Source: an uncultured Clostridium sp.
Lineage (GTDB): Bacteria > Bacillota > Clostridia > Clostridiales > Clostridiaceae
Assembly (NCBI RefSeq): GCF_947072515.1
Contig: NZ_CAMTIG010000002.1
Location: 107,779-171,778 of the forward strand
Direction of reading: 5' to 3'
DNA length: 64,000 nucleotides
Shown here one piece after another: positions 34,686 to 43,405 of this stretch. A model generated the notes under the pieces. It was not told where the DNA came from. It was given only the letters and a program-made list of their open reading frames with translations, and searched no databases. How positions within the stretch are numbered: the stretch's first letter is position 1; every line of letters starts with the position of its first letter. Both the position numbers and the translations under genes were made by a program.

Positions 34686-37600
34686 ATGAATAAAAGAAGT
34701 AGTGGGATTTTACTTCACATATCTTCTCTTAACAATGATTTTGGAATCGGTTCATTTGGTAAGGAAGCATATGAATTTGTAGATTTTCTAGTTAGAAGTG
34801 GACAAAAATATTGGCAAATACTACCTCTAGGGCATACGAGTTATGGAGATTCACCATATCAATGTTTTTCATCAATAGCAGGAAATCCTAATTTTATAAA
34901 TTTAGAAACACTTAAAAATGAAGGATTACTTTTAGAAGATGAATATATAGATGTAGACTTTGGTGAAAATAGAGAAGAAGTCGATTATGGAAGATTATTT
35001 AATGTAAGAGAAGGAATTTTATATAAGGCATATGAAAGATTTAAAAAATTAGATGATAAAGAATATTATAAATTTATAGAAGAAAATGAGTTTTGGGTAA
35101 AAGACTATAGTGAATATATGGCTATAAAAGAGGAAATGGATTTAAAAGCTTGGAGAGAGTGGGATAAAGATATACGAAATAGGGAAGACAAAGCTCTTAA
35201 AAAATATAGAAAAGCCTTAAAAGAGAAAATTGACTTCTATAAGTTTATACAGTATGAGTTTTTTAAACAGTGGAAAGAATTAAAAACTTATGCAAATGAA
35301 AGTGGTATAGAAATCATCGGAGATTTACCAATTTATATTTCAGAAGATAGTGCAGATATGTGGGTAAATCCTAAAATGTTTAAAGTAGATAAGGATAATA
35401 ATCCTAAGTTTGTAGCTGGATGTCCACCAGATTGTTTTTCAGCAGATGGACAACTTTGGGGAAACCCTATATATAATTGGGCTGAAATGGAAAAAGAAGG
35501 ATTCGCTTGGTGGATAATGAGAATTAGAGAAAATCTGAAATTATATGATGTATTAAGATTAGATCATTTTATTGGATTTAACTCTTATTGGCAAATACCA
35601 GCAGAAGATGAAACAGCAAGAAATGGTAAATGGACCAAAGGACCTGGAATAAGATTATTCAATAAGATTAAAGAGGAACTTGGTGATGTAAATATAATTG
35701 CTGAAGATTTAGGTGTTATAACAGATGAATTTTTAGAGTTTAAAAAGGAAACTGGATTTAAGGGGATGAATATTCTGCAATTTGCTTTTGGTGAGTATAA
35801 CTCAAAAGATTTACCATATAACCATAAAGTAAACTCTGTTTCTTATGCAGGAACACATGATAATGAAACATCAAAGGGATGGTATTTAAATAATAAATTT
35901 AATAAAGATGGTAGAAGAGCAAAAGAATTTTTAGAAATTAATAATGAAGATGAAATAGGATTTAAAAATATAAAAGCTATTTGGTCATCTCCAAGTGAGG
36001 TATCAATAGCCACAATGCAAGATCTTTTAGAGATAGGAAATGAAGGAAGAATGAATACTCCATCAACGCTAGGTGGTAATTGGTGTTGGAGAATGAAAGA
36101 AGGAGTATTAACAAAAGAATTAGAAAGAAAGTTATATAATCTTACAAGATTATATGGGAGGGTTAATAGTATGAGTAGTCCATTAAGAAAAGATTTAGAA
36201 AAAAATTTAAAAATAAAATTTGGTGTAGATATAAAAAGAGCTAATGAAGAAGAAATAATGGTTAGTCTTTCAAGTTCATTATTAGAAAGAATAGTGGATG
36301 AATGGGAAGAAACAACAGATTTATATAGACAAGGAAAGCAAGCGTTCTATCTTTCAGCAGAATATTTAATGGGAAGAGCACTAGGAAATAACTTAATAAG
36401 TATGGGAATGTACAAAGAAGTTAAAGATTTACTAGATGAACTTAATATAGATATTAATAAAGTGGAAGAAGCAGAAGAAGATGCAGCACTTGGAAATGGT
36501 GGGCTTGGAAGACTTGCAGCTTGTTTTATGGATTCAGCAGCAGCTATGGAAATGCCAATTAGAGGATATGGTCTTAGATATTCAAATGGATTATTTAAGC
36601 AATATTTTAAAGATGGATTCCAATTTGAAACAGCAGATAGTTGGTTAAAATATGGTGATCCATGGAGTATAAGAAAAGAATCAGAAAAAATAGAAATAAC
36701 ATTTGCAGGAATGAAAGTATTTGCAGTGCCTTATGATACACCTATTATAGGGTATGATAATAAAAATATAAACACATTAAGATTATGGAAGTGCGAATCT
36801 ATGGAAGAATTAGATTTTGAAGCTTTTAATGATGGAGAATATGATAAAGCAGTAAGTTTAAAAAATAAAGCTGATGATATAACAAGAATACTTTATCCTA
36901 ATGATGACAAAAAAGAAGGAAAAATGCTTAGATTAAAGCAACAATATTTCTTAGCAAGTGCATCGGTACAAGATATAGTAAGAGAATTTGAACAATATCA
37001 TGGAACAGATTATTCAAAGCTTTCAGACTATGCAGCTATTCAATTAAATGACACACATCCTGTTATAGGAATACCAGAACTTATAAGAGTTTTAGTAGAC
37101 GAAAAAGGTGTGAAAATAGAAGATGCTATGGGTTATGCTGAAAAAATATTTGCATATACTAATCATACTATTTTAGCTGAAGCATTAGAAAAATGGGATA
37201 TAGAACTAGTTGAAGAATTATCACCAAGAATATTAGAAATAATAGAAGCAATAGATAAAAGATTTGTGAAAATCTTAGAAAAGAAAAAATATACTGAAGA
37301 TGAAATAGAAGAATTTAAAATAATTGAAGATGAAAAAGTTAGAATGGCTAATTTAGCAATTCATATTGGATTTGCTGTAAATGGAGTAGCACAGCTTCAT
37401 ACAGAAATCTTAAAAAATACAGAACTTAATAATTGGTACAAGTTATATCCAAATAAATTCCAAAATAAAACTAATGGAATTACTCCAAGAAGATGGCTTA
37501 GACTTTGTAACCAAGAATTATCTGAACTTATAACTGAACTTATCGGTGATGAATCATGGGTAAAAGATTTAAGTAAATTAAAATCTTTAGAAAAGTATGC

Positions 37601-38528
37601 AGATGATGAAAAAATATTAAATAGATTTATGGAAATTAAAAAAGCTAAAAAAGTTCAATTAGCAAATTATATAGAACAAAATAGCGGAATAAAATTAAAT
37701 CCAGATTCAATTTTTGATATTCAAGTTAAAAGACTACATGAATATAAGAGACAATTATTAAATACTTTATATGTCTTAGACCTTTACTATAGATTAAAAG
37801 AAGATAAGACTATGGATATACCACCTGTAACATTTATTTATGGTGCAAAAGCTTTCCCAGGATATAAGAGAGCAAAAGCTATAATTAAATTTACAAATGA
37901 TGTAGCAAATCTTATAAATAATGATGAAGAAATAAACGGAAAAATTAAAGTTGTATTTGTAGAAAATTATAGAGTTTCTTATGCAGAAAAACTATTCCCA
38001 GCAGCAGATGTTTCAAAACAAATTTCAACTGCTGGAAAAGAAGCATCAGGAACAGGGAATATGAAATTTATGCTAAATGGGGCACCTACATTTGGAACTA
38101 TGGATGGGGCAAATGTAGAAATAGTTAGAGAAGCAGGAGAAAAAAATAACTTTATATTTGGATTAACTGTTGAAGAAATTAAAAAAATTGAAGATAAATA
38201 TAAATCAAAAGATTATTATAAAAAAGATAAGAGTTTAAAACGTGTTATAGATACATTAATAGATGGAACATTTGATGATGAAGAAACAGGACTTTATGAA
38301 GATTTATATGAATCATTAATAGATGAAAATGATCAATATTACTTATTAGCAGATTTTGAAAGCTTTAAAGAAACAGAAGATAGAGTATTTAAAGCATATA
38401 AAAATAAAAAAGCATGGGCAAAAATCTGTTTTGAAAATATGTGTAATGCAGGAATTTTCTCTTCAGATAGGACTATAGTTGAATACTGCAAAGATATTTG
38501 GCATATTGACAAAAAAGAAAATAAATAA
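34686..38528 (+). CDS. malQ-glgP: Fused 4-alpha-glucanotransferase and maltodextrin phosphorylase
   Basis: One frame of 1280 residues joins two enzymes normally encoded apart. Residues 1-495 are a GH77 amylomaltase (MalQ) with nucleophile Asp293 in RLDHF, acid/base Glu340 in IIAEDLG and Asp392 in GTHDNETS. Residues 496-1280 are a GT35 phosphorylase (GlgP/MalP) with YLSAEYLMGRALGNN, ALGNGGLGRLAACFMDS, KRLHEYKRQ and the PLP lysine 1127 in GTGNMKFMLNG. MalQ lengthens or rearranges maltodextrins and the phosphorylase releases glucose 1-phosphate. The junction LYGRVNS-MSSPLRK keeps a perfect Shine-Dalgarno GGGAGGG (36156-36162) eight bases before ATG 36171, so the second half may also be made separately. 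See findings for the frameshift question. Confidence 0.92.
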   Translation: MNKRSSGILLHISSLNNDFGIGSFGKEAYEFVDFLVRSGQKYWQILPLGHTSYGDSPYQCFSSIAGNPNFINLETLKNEGLLLEDEYIDVDFGENREEVDYGRLFNVREGILYKAYERFKKLDDKEYYKFIEENEFWVKDYSEYMAIKEEMDLKAWREWDKDIRNREDKALKKYRKALKEKIDFYKFIQYEFFKQWKELKTYANESGIEIIGDLPIYISEDSADMWVNPKMFKVDKDNNPKFVAGCPPDCFSADGQLWGNPIYNWAEMEKEGFAWWIMRIRENLKLYDVLRLDHFIGFNSYWQIPAEDETARNGKWTKGPGIRLFNKIKEELGDVNIIAEDLGVITDEFLEFKKETGFKGMNILQFAFGEYNSKDLPYNHKVNSVSYAGTHDNETSKGWYLNNKFNKDGRRAKEFLEINNEDEIGFKNIKAIWSSPSEVSIATMQDLLEIGNEGRMNTPSTLGGNWCWRMKEGVLTKELERKLYNLTRLYGRVNSMSSPLRKDLEKNLKIKFGVDIKRANEEEIMVSLSSSLLERIVDEWEETTDLYRQGKQAFYLSAEYLMGRALGNNLISMGMYKEVKDLLDELNIDINKVEEAEEDAALGNGGLGRLAACFMDSAAAMEMPIRGYGLRYSNGLFKQYFKDGFQFETADSWLKYGDPWSIRKESEKIEITFAGMKVFAVPYDTPIIGYDNKNINTLRLWKCESMEELDFEAFNDGEYDKAVSLKNKADDITRILYPNDDKKEGKMLRLKQQYFLASASVQDIVREFEQYHGTDYSKLSDYAAIQLNDTHPVIGIPELIRVLVDEKGVKIEDAMGYAEKIFAYTNHTILAEALEKWDIELVEELSPRILEIIEAIDKRFVKILEKKKYTEDEIEEFKIIEDEKVRMANLAIHIGFAVNGVAQLHTEILKNTELNNWYKLYPNKFQNKTNGITPRRWLRLCNQELSELITELIGDESWVKDLSKLKSLEKYADDEKILNRFMEIKKAKKVQLANYIEQNSGIKLNPDSIFDIQVKRLHEYKRQLLNTLYVLDLYYRLKEDKTMDIPPVTFIYGAKAFPGYKRAKAIIKFTNDVANLINNDEEINGKIKVVFVENYRVSYAEKLFPAADVSKQISTAGKEASGTGNMKFMLNGAPTFGTMDGANVEIVREAGEKNNFIFGLTVEEIKKIEDKYKSKDYYKKDKSLKRVIDTLIDGTFDDEETGLYEDLYESLIDENDQYYLLADFESFKETEDRVFKAYKNKKAWAKICFENMCNAGIFSSDRTIVEYCKDIWHIDKKENK
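36156..36173 (+). promoter_or_regulatory. Internal ribosome binding site and start codon inside the fusion
   Basis: GGGAGGG at 36156-36162, eight-base spacer, ATG at 36171 in frame with the fusion. It marks the boundary between the two enzyme domains and could allow independent translation of a 785-residue phosphorylase. Confidence 0.75.
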
Positions 38529-38556
38529 AGATTACTCCTAAATAAATATTTATATA

Positions 38557-38589
38557 AAGGCTATTATGCTATTTTAGTATAATAGCCTT
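38557..38589 (+). terminator. Hairpin after malQ-glgP
   Basis: AAGGCTATTAT (38557-38567) pairs perfectly with ATAATAGCCTT (38579-38589). The T-run after it is poor, so termination may be partial. Confidence 0.6.
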
Positions 38590-38726
38590 AGTTGTATTCT
38601 AGTGTTATATAAATGGCTACATTATGATAGAATTAATAATGTACATAAAGGTATAAGGTGTAATCTATATAAAGTATAGATACTGAAATAAATGAGAAGA
38701 GAGAGAAAGTTTGGGGGTATAAAATT

Positions 38727-39716
38727 ATGAAAGTAACTATAAAAGATGTAGCAAGAGAAGCAAATGTTGCAACTTCCACAGTATCGAGAGTTTTATCAGA
38801 TAGTGGAAGAATTAGTGAAAAAACAAAGAAGCGAGTTAATGAAGTAATTCAAAGATTAAATTATAAGCCGAATGAGCTTGCCAGAAAATTAGTAAGCAAC
38901 AAAAGCAGAATATTAGGTGTTATCATTCCTAAAGAAGCTAGTTCTTTCTTTTCAAATCCATTTTTTGTTGAAGCGATGATGGGAATGAGTATAGCAGCAG
39001 ACGAAGAAAAATATTATCTTATGTATGCATTTGGAAAGACTGAAGAGGATGAACTTAAAAATGTAAAAGAATTTGTATCTAATAATTTATTAGATGGAAT
39101 ATGTCTTTTAACAGTTAGAGATAATGATAAAAGTATTGAATACTTGCAAAAAATAAAATTCCCATTTGTAGTAATAGGAACACCGGATATAAAGGAAGCA
39201 TTATGGGTAGATAATGATAATATTAATGCAACCTATAATATAACAAATAAATTAATAGAAAAAGGACATAAAAAAATAGCATTTATAGGTGGAAATAGAG
39301 ATTTAAAAGTATCTAAAGATAGATTTAAGGGATACCAGAATGCTTTGAAAGAGAATAAGATAGAACTTAAAAAAGAGCTGATCTATGAAGGTGAAAGTTT
39401 TTCGGAAAAAGATGGAGAGAAAGGAATAATCCAAATTTTAAAGAAAGAACAACCAACAGCTATAATAGGAACAGAAGATTTACTTGCAGTAGGAGCAAAT
39501 AAATATTTATTTGCAAACAATATTAAAGAAATAGAAATTATAGGATTTAATAATACACCTATTACTCAATATCAAAATCCACCAATTTCATCTATAGATA
39601 TAAATGGAAGTAAATTAGGATATGAAGCAGCAAAACTTTTAATTGATTATTTAGATAATGAAGAAATAGAAGAAAAAAATAAAATAGTAGAAACTAAATT
39701 TATAGAAAGAAAATAA
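38727..39716 (+). CDS. LacI family transcriptional regulator (MalR-like)
   Basis: 329 residues. Helix-turn-helix TIKDVAREANVATSTVSRVL with hinge NELARKLVSNKSRI, then a PBP-like effector domain (LGVIIPKEASSFFSNPFFVE, NKLIEKGHKKIAFIGGNRDL, QPTAIIGTEDLLAVGANKYL). It sits just before the alpha-glucosidase and PTS genes and probably controls them through the operators at 39.9-40.1 kb. GGGGGT site before ATG 38727. Distinct from the LacI homologue at 33611, so the locus has two regulators. Confidence 0.9.
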   Translation: MKVTIKDVAREANVATSTVSRVLSDSGRISEKTKKRVNEVIQRLNYKPNELARKLVSNKSRILGVIIPKEASSFFSNPFFVEAMMGMSIAADEEKYYLMYAFGKTEEDELKNVKEFVSNNLLDGICLLTVRDNDKSIEYLQKIKFPFVVIGTPDIKEALWVDNDNINATYNITNKLIEKGHKKIAFIGGNRDLKVSKDRFKGYQNALKENKIELKKELIYEGESFSEKDGEKGIIQILKKEQPTAIIGTEDLLAVGANKYLFANNIKEIEIIGFNNTPITQYQNPPISSIDINGSKLGYEAAKLLIDYLDNEEIEEKNKIVETKFIERK

Positions 39717-39755
39717 TTTTATATATGAAAAGAACATTGAGTTTAAATAATAAGA

Positions 39756-39796
39756 GAAAAAGTGCCAACTTAACATATAAAGTGGGCATTTTTTTA
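39756..39796 (+). terminator. Terminator of the LacI-family gene
   Basis: AAAAAGTGCC-A-ACTT pairs with AAGT-G-GGCATTTTT (one mismatch) and a T-run follows. Confidence 0.8.
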
Positions 39797-39885
39797 TTGG
39801 TATTTATGAAATTAAAATAAAAGTTTAAAAGAGTGAATTAAAAAAGAGTTCTTGAAAATATAAAATAAAATATTTATAATTAATG

Positions 39886-39900
39886 AGCAAGCGTTTGCAT
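39886..39900 (-). promoter_or_regulatory. Catabolite-responsive element (cre)
   Basis: On the minus strand ATGCAAACGCTTGCT matches the CcpA consensus WTGNAANCGNWNNCW at every position. The core GCAAGCGTTTGC is also a near-perfect LacI-family palindrome. It lies upstream of the alpha-glucosidase/PTS promoter. Confidence 0.75.
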
Positions 39901-39960
39901 TAAATGAAAGATAATTAAAGGAAAATAATGATAAATTTAAAAATTGACTGTAAATAAGAG

Positions 39961-39989
39961 TTGAATAAAGTTAATTAAATTGCTATTAT
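39961..39989 (+). promoter_or_regulatory. Promoter of the alpha-glucosidase/PTS operon
   Basis: TTGAAT (39961-39966), 17-bp spacer ending in the extended -10 TGC, then TATTAT (39984-39989). The layout matches that of the malE promoter. Confidence 0.55.
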
Positions 39990-40075
39990 TAGTTTATAAA
40001 ATTAAGAAAATGTTTACAAATGTTATATTTTTTTGAATTATAAGACAAACGATTGCACAAGGAAAGGAGAAAAAT

Positions 40076-41737
40076 ATGAAAAAATATTGGTGGAAAGAAT
40101 TAGTTGGTTATCAAATATATCCTAAGAGTTTTAAAGATTCTAATGGGGATGGAATTGGAGATATAAATGGAATAATTGAGAAATTAGATTATTTAAAAGA
40201 CTTAGGAATTGGACTTATATGGGTTTGTCCTATGTATAAATCTCCAAATGATGATAATGGATATGACATAAGCGATTATAAAGAAATATTAGATGAATTT
40301 GGAACAATGGAAGACTTTGAGTTATTGTTATCAGAAGTACATAAGAGAAATATGAAACTTATTATAGATCTAGTTGTAAATCACACAAGTGATGAGCATC
40401 CATGGTTTATAGAATCTAAAAAATCTAGAGATAATGAGAAAGCTGACTGGTATATTTGGAGAGATGGAAAGAATGGATTAGAGCCAAATAACTGGGAGAG
40501 TATTTTTAAAGGATCGGTATGGGAATATTGTGAGGAAAGAGAACAATATTTTATGCATCTATTTACTAAAAAGCAACCAGATTTAAATTGGGATAATGAA
40601 GATGTTAGAAAAGAAGTTTATAATACTATAAATTGGTGGTTAGATAAAGGAATTGATGGATTTAGAGTAGATGCAATAAGTCATATAAAAAAGGAAGAAG
40701 GACTTAGAGATATAGATAATCCTGAAAACTTACAATATGTATCATCTTTTGATAAACATATGAATGTAGAGGGAATACAAAAATATCTAAAAGAACTAAA
40801 AGAAGAAACATTTGATAACTATAATATCGTAACGGTAGGAGAAGCAAATGGTGTAAAATCAAATGAGGCTCATGAATGGGTGAGTGAGAATGATGGAAAG
40901 TTTAATATGATTTTTCAATTTGAACACTTACATCTTTGGGATTATGAAAAAGGACAAGGATTTAATCCTAAAAAATATAAGGATGTCATGATAAGGTGGC
41001 AGAAAGACTTAGAAAAAGATGGATGGAATGCTTTATTTATAGAAAATCATGATATTCCAAGATGTGTATCAACATGGGGAAATGATAAAGAATATTTAGT
41101 ACAATCAGCAAAAGCATTTGCAACTTGCTATTTCCTTCAAATGGGAACACCTTTTATATATCAAGGACAAGAAATAGGAATGACGAATGTTAAATTTGAA
41201 AATATAAAAGAATATAGCGATATAAAATGTATTAATGTATTTGAAGAAAGAATGCAAAATAATATTTCTAAAGAAGAAGCAATGGAAGAGGTGTATGCAA
41301 CATCTAGGGATAATGCAAGAACACCAATGCAATGGTCAAATGAGAAAAATGCAGGTTTTACAATTGGAAAGCCTTGGATTAAAATAAATGAAAATTATGA
41401 GAGTATAAATGTAGAGGCACAAGAGGAAGATAGCAATTCAATTTTAAATTTCTATAAAAAACTTATAAAACTTAGGAACAATAATGAAGCTTTAATATAT
41501 GGAGGATTTAATCCGATTTTAGAAGAGGATAAAAAGATATTTGCTTATGAAAGAAATTTAAATGATGAAAAATATGTGATAATAGTTAATTTAACAGAAG
41601 AAAATGCTAAATATGAGTATGCAAAAGAAAAACTTAAATATGAGAATTTAATGATAAATAATTATGAGGTTTTAGAAGAGGAAACTTTAAATAAGTTCAG
41701 ATTAAAACCTTATGAATGTAGAGTATATAAAGTTTAG
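40076..41737 (+). CDS. malL: Alpha-glucosidase (GH13, maltase/oligo-1,6-glucosidase type)
   Basis: 553 residues, standard for GH13_31. N-terminal WWKELVGYQIYPKSFKDSNG, calcium-type loop DSNGDGIGDI, region I DLVVNHTSDEHPWF, nucleophile Asp199 in GFRVDAIS, acid/base Glu256 in VGEANG, stabiliser Asp326 in ENHDIPR. The residue after the nucleophile is Ala200; in characterised homologues valine here favours alpha-1,6 bonds and alanine alpha-1,4, so maltose and short maltodextrins are the likelier substrates. Cytosolic. First gene of an operon with the PTS permease and a phosphohydrolase. Confidence 0.9.
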   Translation: MKKYWWKELVGYQIYPKSFKDSNGDGIGDINGIIEKLDYLKDLGIGLIWVCPMYKSPNDDNGYDISDYKEILDEFGTMEDFELLLSEVHKRNMKLIIDLVVNHTSDEHPWFIESKKSRDNEKADWYIWRDGKNGLEPNNWESIFKGSVWEYCEEREQYFMHLFTKKQPDLNWDNEDVRKEVYNTINWWLDKGIDGFRVDAISHIKKEEGLRDIDNPENLQYVSSFDKHMNVEGIQKYLKELKEETFDNYNIVTVGEANGVKSNEAHEWVSENDGKFNMIFQFEHLHLWDYEKGQGFNPKKYKDVMIRWQKDLEKDGWNALFIENHDIPRCVSTWGNDKEYLVQSAKAFATCYFLQMGTPFIYQGQEIGMTNVKFENIKEYSDIKCINVFEERMQNNISKEEAMEEVYATSRDNARTPMQWSNEKNAGFTIGKPWIKINENYESINVEAQEEDSNSILNFYKKLIKLRNNNEALIYGGFNPILEEDKKIFAYERNLNDEKYVIIVNLTEENAKYEYAKEKLKYENLMINNYEVLEEETLNKFRLKPYECRVYKV

Positions 41738-41766
41738 TTTTAAAAAAGGGTAGGGGGATTTAAGAT

Positions 41767-43404
41767 ATGAAAAAATTTAAACTTGGTTCATTTGATTTTT
41801 GGCAAAAGTTTGGTAAGGCATTATTAGTTGTAGTAGCAGTTATGCCAGCAGCTGGACTTATGATATCTATAGGAAAAGTCATGGGTATCTATATTGATGT
41901 TGAATTTGTAAAAACTATAGCTAGAGTTATGGAAGATATCGGTTGGGGGATAATTGGTAACTTAAACTTATTATTTGCAGTAGCGATTGGAGGCTCTTGG
42001 GCTAAAGAAAAAGCTGGAGGAGCTTTTGCAGGTGCAATTTCATTTATATTAATTAATAGAATTACAGGAGCTATATTTGGAATAACAGCAGCAATGATAG
42101 CACCAGATTCAACAGCGACTATTACAACACTTTTTGGACAAACGTTGTTAACTAAAGACTACTTTATATCAGTACTTGGTGCACCAGCATTAAATATGGG
42201 GGTTTTTGTAGGGATTATTGCAGGTTTCTTAGGAGCAGCATTATATAATAAATATTATAATTTTAATAAATTACCTGATGCATTAGCATTTTTCAATGGG
42301 AAAAGATTTGTTCCATTTGTAGTTATTGTAGGTTCAACAGTAGCAGCCGTTATTTTAGCTTTAATATGGCCATTTATACAATATGGATTAAATAGTTTTG
42401 GAGTGTGGCTTGCAGCATCTAAAGATACAGCACCAATCTTAGCACCGTTTTTATATGGAATGTTAGAACGTTTATTATTACCATTTGGATTACACCATAT
42501 GTTAACTATTCCAATAAATTATACAGAGCTTGGAGGAGTATATCAGGCAGCATCAGGAGCTGTAGTAGCAGGACAAGATCCTTTATGGCTTGCATGGATT
42601 ACAGATTTGAATAATTTTAAACAAGCAGGAGATATGGCATCTTATAATAATCTTTTAGCTACAGTAACTCCAGCTAGATTTAAAGCAGGGCAAGTTATAG
42701 GATCATGTGCATCATTAATGGGTATAGCATTAGCAATGTTTAAAAATGTAGATGCGGATAAAAAGAAAAAATATAAATCAGTATTTTTCTCAGCAGCAAT
42801 AGCAGTTTTATTAACAGGTGTAACAGAGCCTTTAGAATTTATGTTTATGTTTGTATCACCAATTTTATATGGAGTATATGCATTTTTAACAGGAATAGCA
42901 TTTGCAATGGCAGATATAATTAATTTAAGAGTCCATGCTTTTGGTGGAATAGAACTTTTAACGCGTATGCCGCTTATGGTAAATGCAGGACTAGTTAGAG
43001 ACATAATAAACTTTATAGTTACATCAGGAATTTTCTTCTTCTTAAATTACTTTGCATTTAATTTCTTAATAAAGAAATTTAAAATTGCTACACCAGGTAG
43101 ACAAGGAAATTATATAGATTCAGAAGATACAGAAGTTAAGGCTAAGGAAGCAAATGTAAGCGAAGATGAAATAGCTGTAAAAGCAATAGAACTTTTAGGT
43201 GGAAAAGAAAATATTGTAGATGTAGATGCATGTATGACAAGATTGCGTGTTACAGTAAAAGATTTATCTTTAGTAGCAGATGATAAAGCATGGAAAGATA
43301 ATGGAGCTGTAGGACTTATATTAAAAGATAAAGGTGTACAAGCGATATATGGACCTAAAGCAGATATTTTAAAATCGAATGTTCAGGATATTTTAGGAGT
43401 TTAA
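41767..43404 (+). CDS. PTS glucose/maltose-type transporter subunit IIC-IIB
   Basis: 545 residues. The IIC domain of the glucose superfamily (about residues 1-440, ten or so membrane segments) shows VMPAAGLMISIGKV, LPFGLHHMLTIP and the TEPLEFMFMFVSPILYGVYA stretch. A linker leads to the IIB domain (about 465-545) with phosphorylated Cys489 in DACMTRLRV. No IIA domain, so an external EIIA-Glc-type protein must supply phosphate. Context with an alpha-glucosidase points to maltose or another alpha-glucoside; entry would produce a phosphosugar, although no phospho-alpha-glucosidase of family GH4 is present here. GGTAGGGGG site. Confidence 0.9.
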   Translation: MKKFKLGSFDFWQKFGKALLVVVAVMPAAGLMISIGKVMGIYIDVEFVKTIARVMEDIGWGIIGNLNLLFAVAIGGSWAKEKAGGAFAGAISFILINRITGAIFGITAAMIAPDSTATITTLFGQTLLTKDYFISVLGAPALNMGVFVGIIAGFLGAALYNKYYNFNKLPDALAFFNGKRFVPFVVIVGSTVAAVILALIWPFIQYGLNSFGVWLAASKDTAPILAPFLYGMLERLLLPFGLHHMLTIPINYTELGGVYQAASGAVVAGQDPLWLAWITDLNNFKQAGDMASYNNLLATVTPARFKAGQVIGSCASLMGIALAMFKNVDADKKKKYKSVFFSAAIAVLLTGVTEPLEFMFMFVSPILYGVYAFLTGIAFAMADIINLRVHAFGGIELLTRMPLMVNAGLVRDIINFIVTSGIFFFLNYFAFNFLIKKFKIATPGRQGNYIDSEDTEVKAKEANVSEDEIAVKAIELLGGKENIVDVDACMTRLRVTVKDLSLVADDKAWKDNGAVGLILKDKGVQAIYGPKADILKSNVQDILGV

Positions 43405-43405
43405 A

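Larger units (their letters stand above)
39717..40075 (+). other. Intergenic region before the alpha-glucosidase gene
   Basis: A 359-bp gene-free stretch. It contains the terminator of the upstream regulator (39756-39796), a full-match cre (39886-39900), a promoter (39961-39989) and a second operator-like element CAAACGATTG (40046-40055) in the leader, followed by a GGAAAGGAG site. No small gene seen. Confidence 0.6.

Noticed and set aside
40046..40055. CAAACGATTG as a true cre site
   Set aside because: Its extended sequence misses conserved cre bases on both strands; kept only as an operator-like element.
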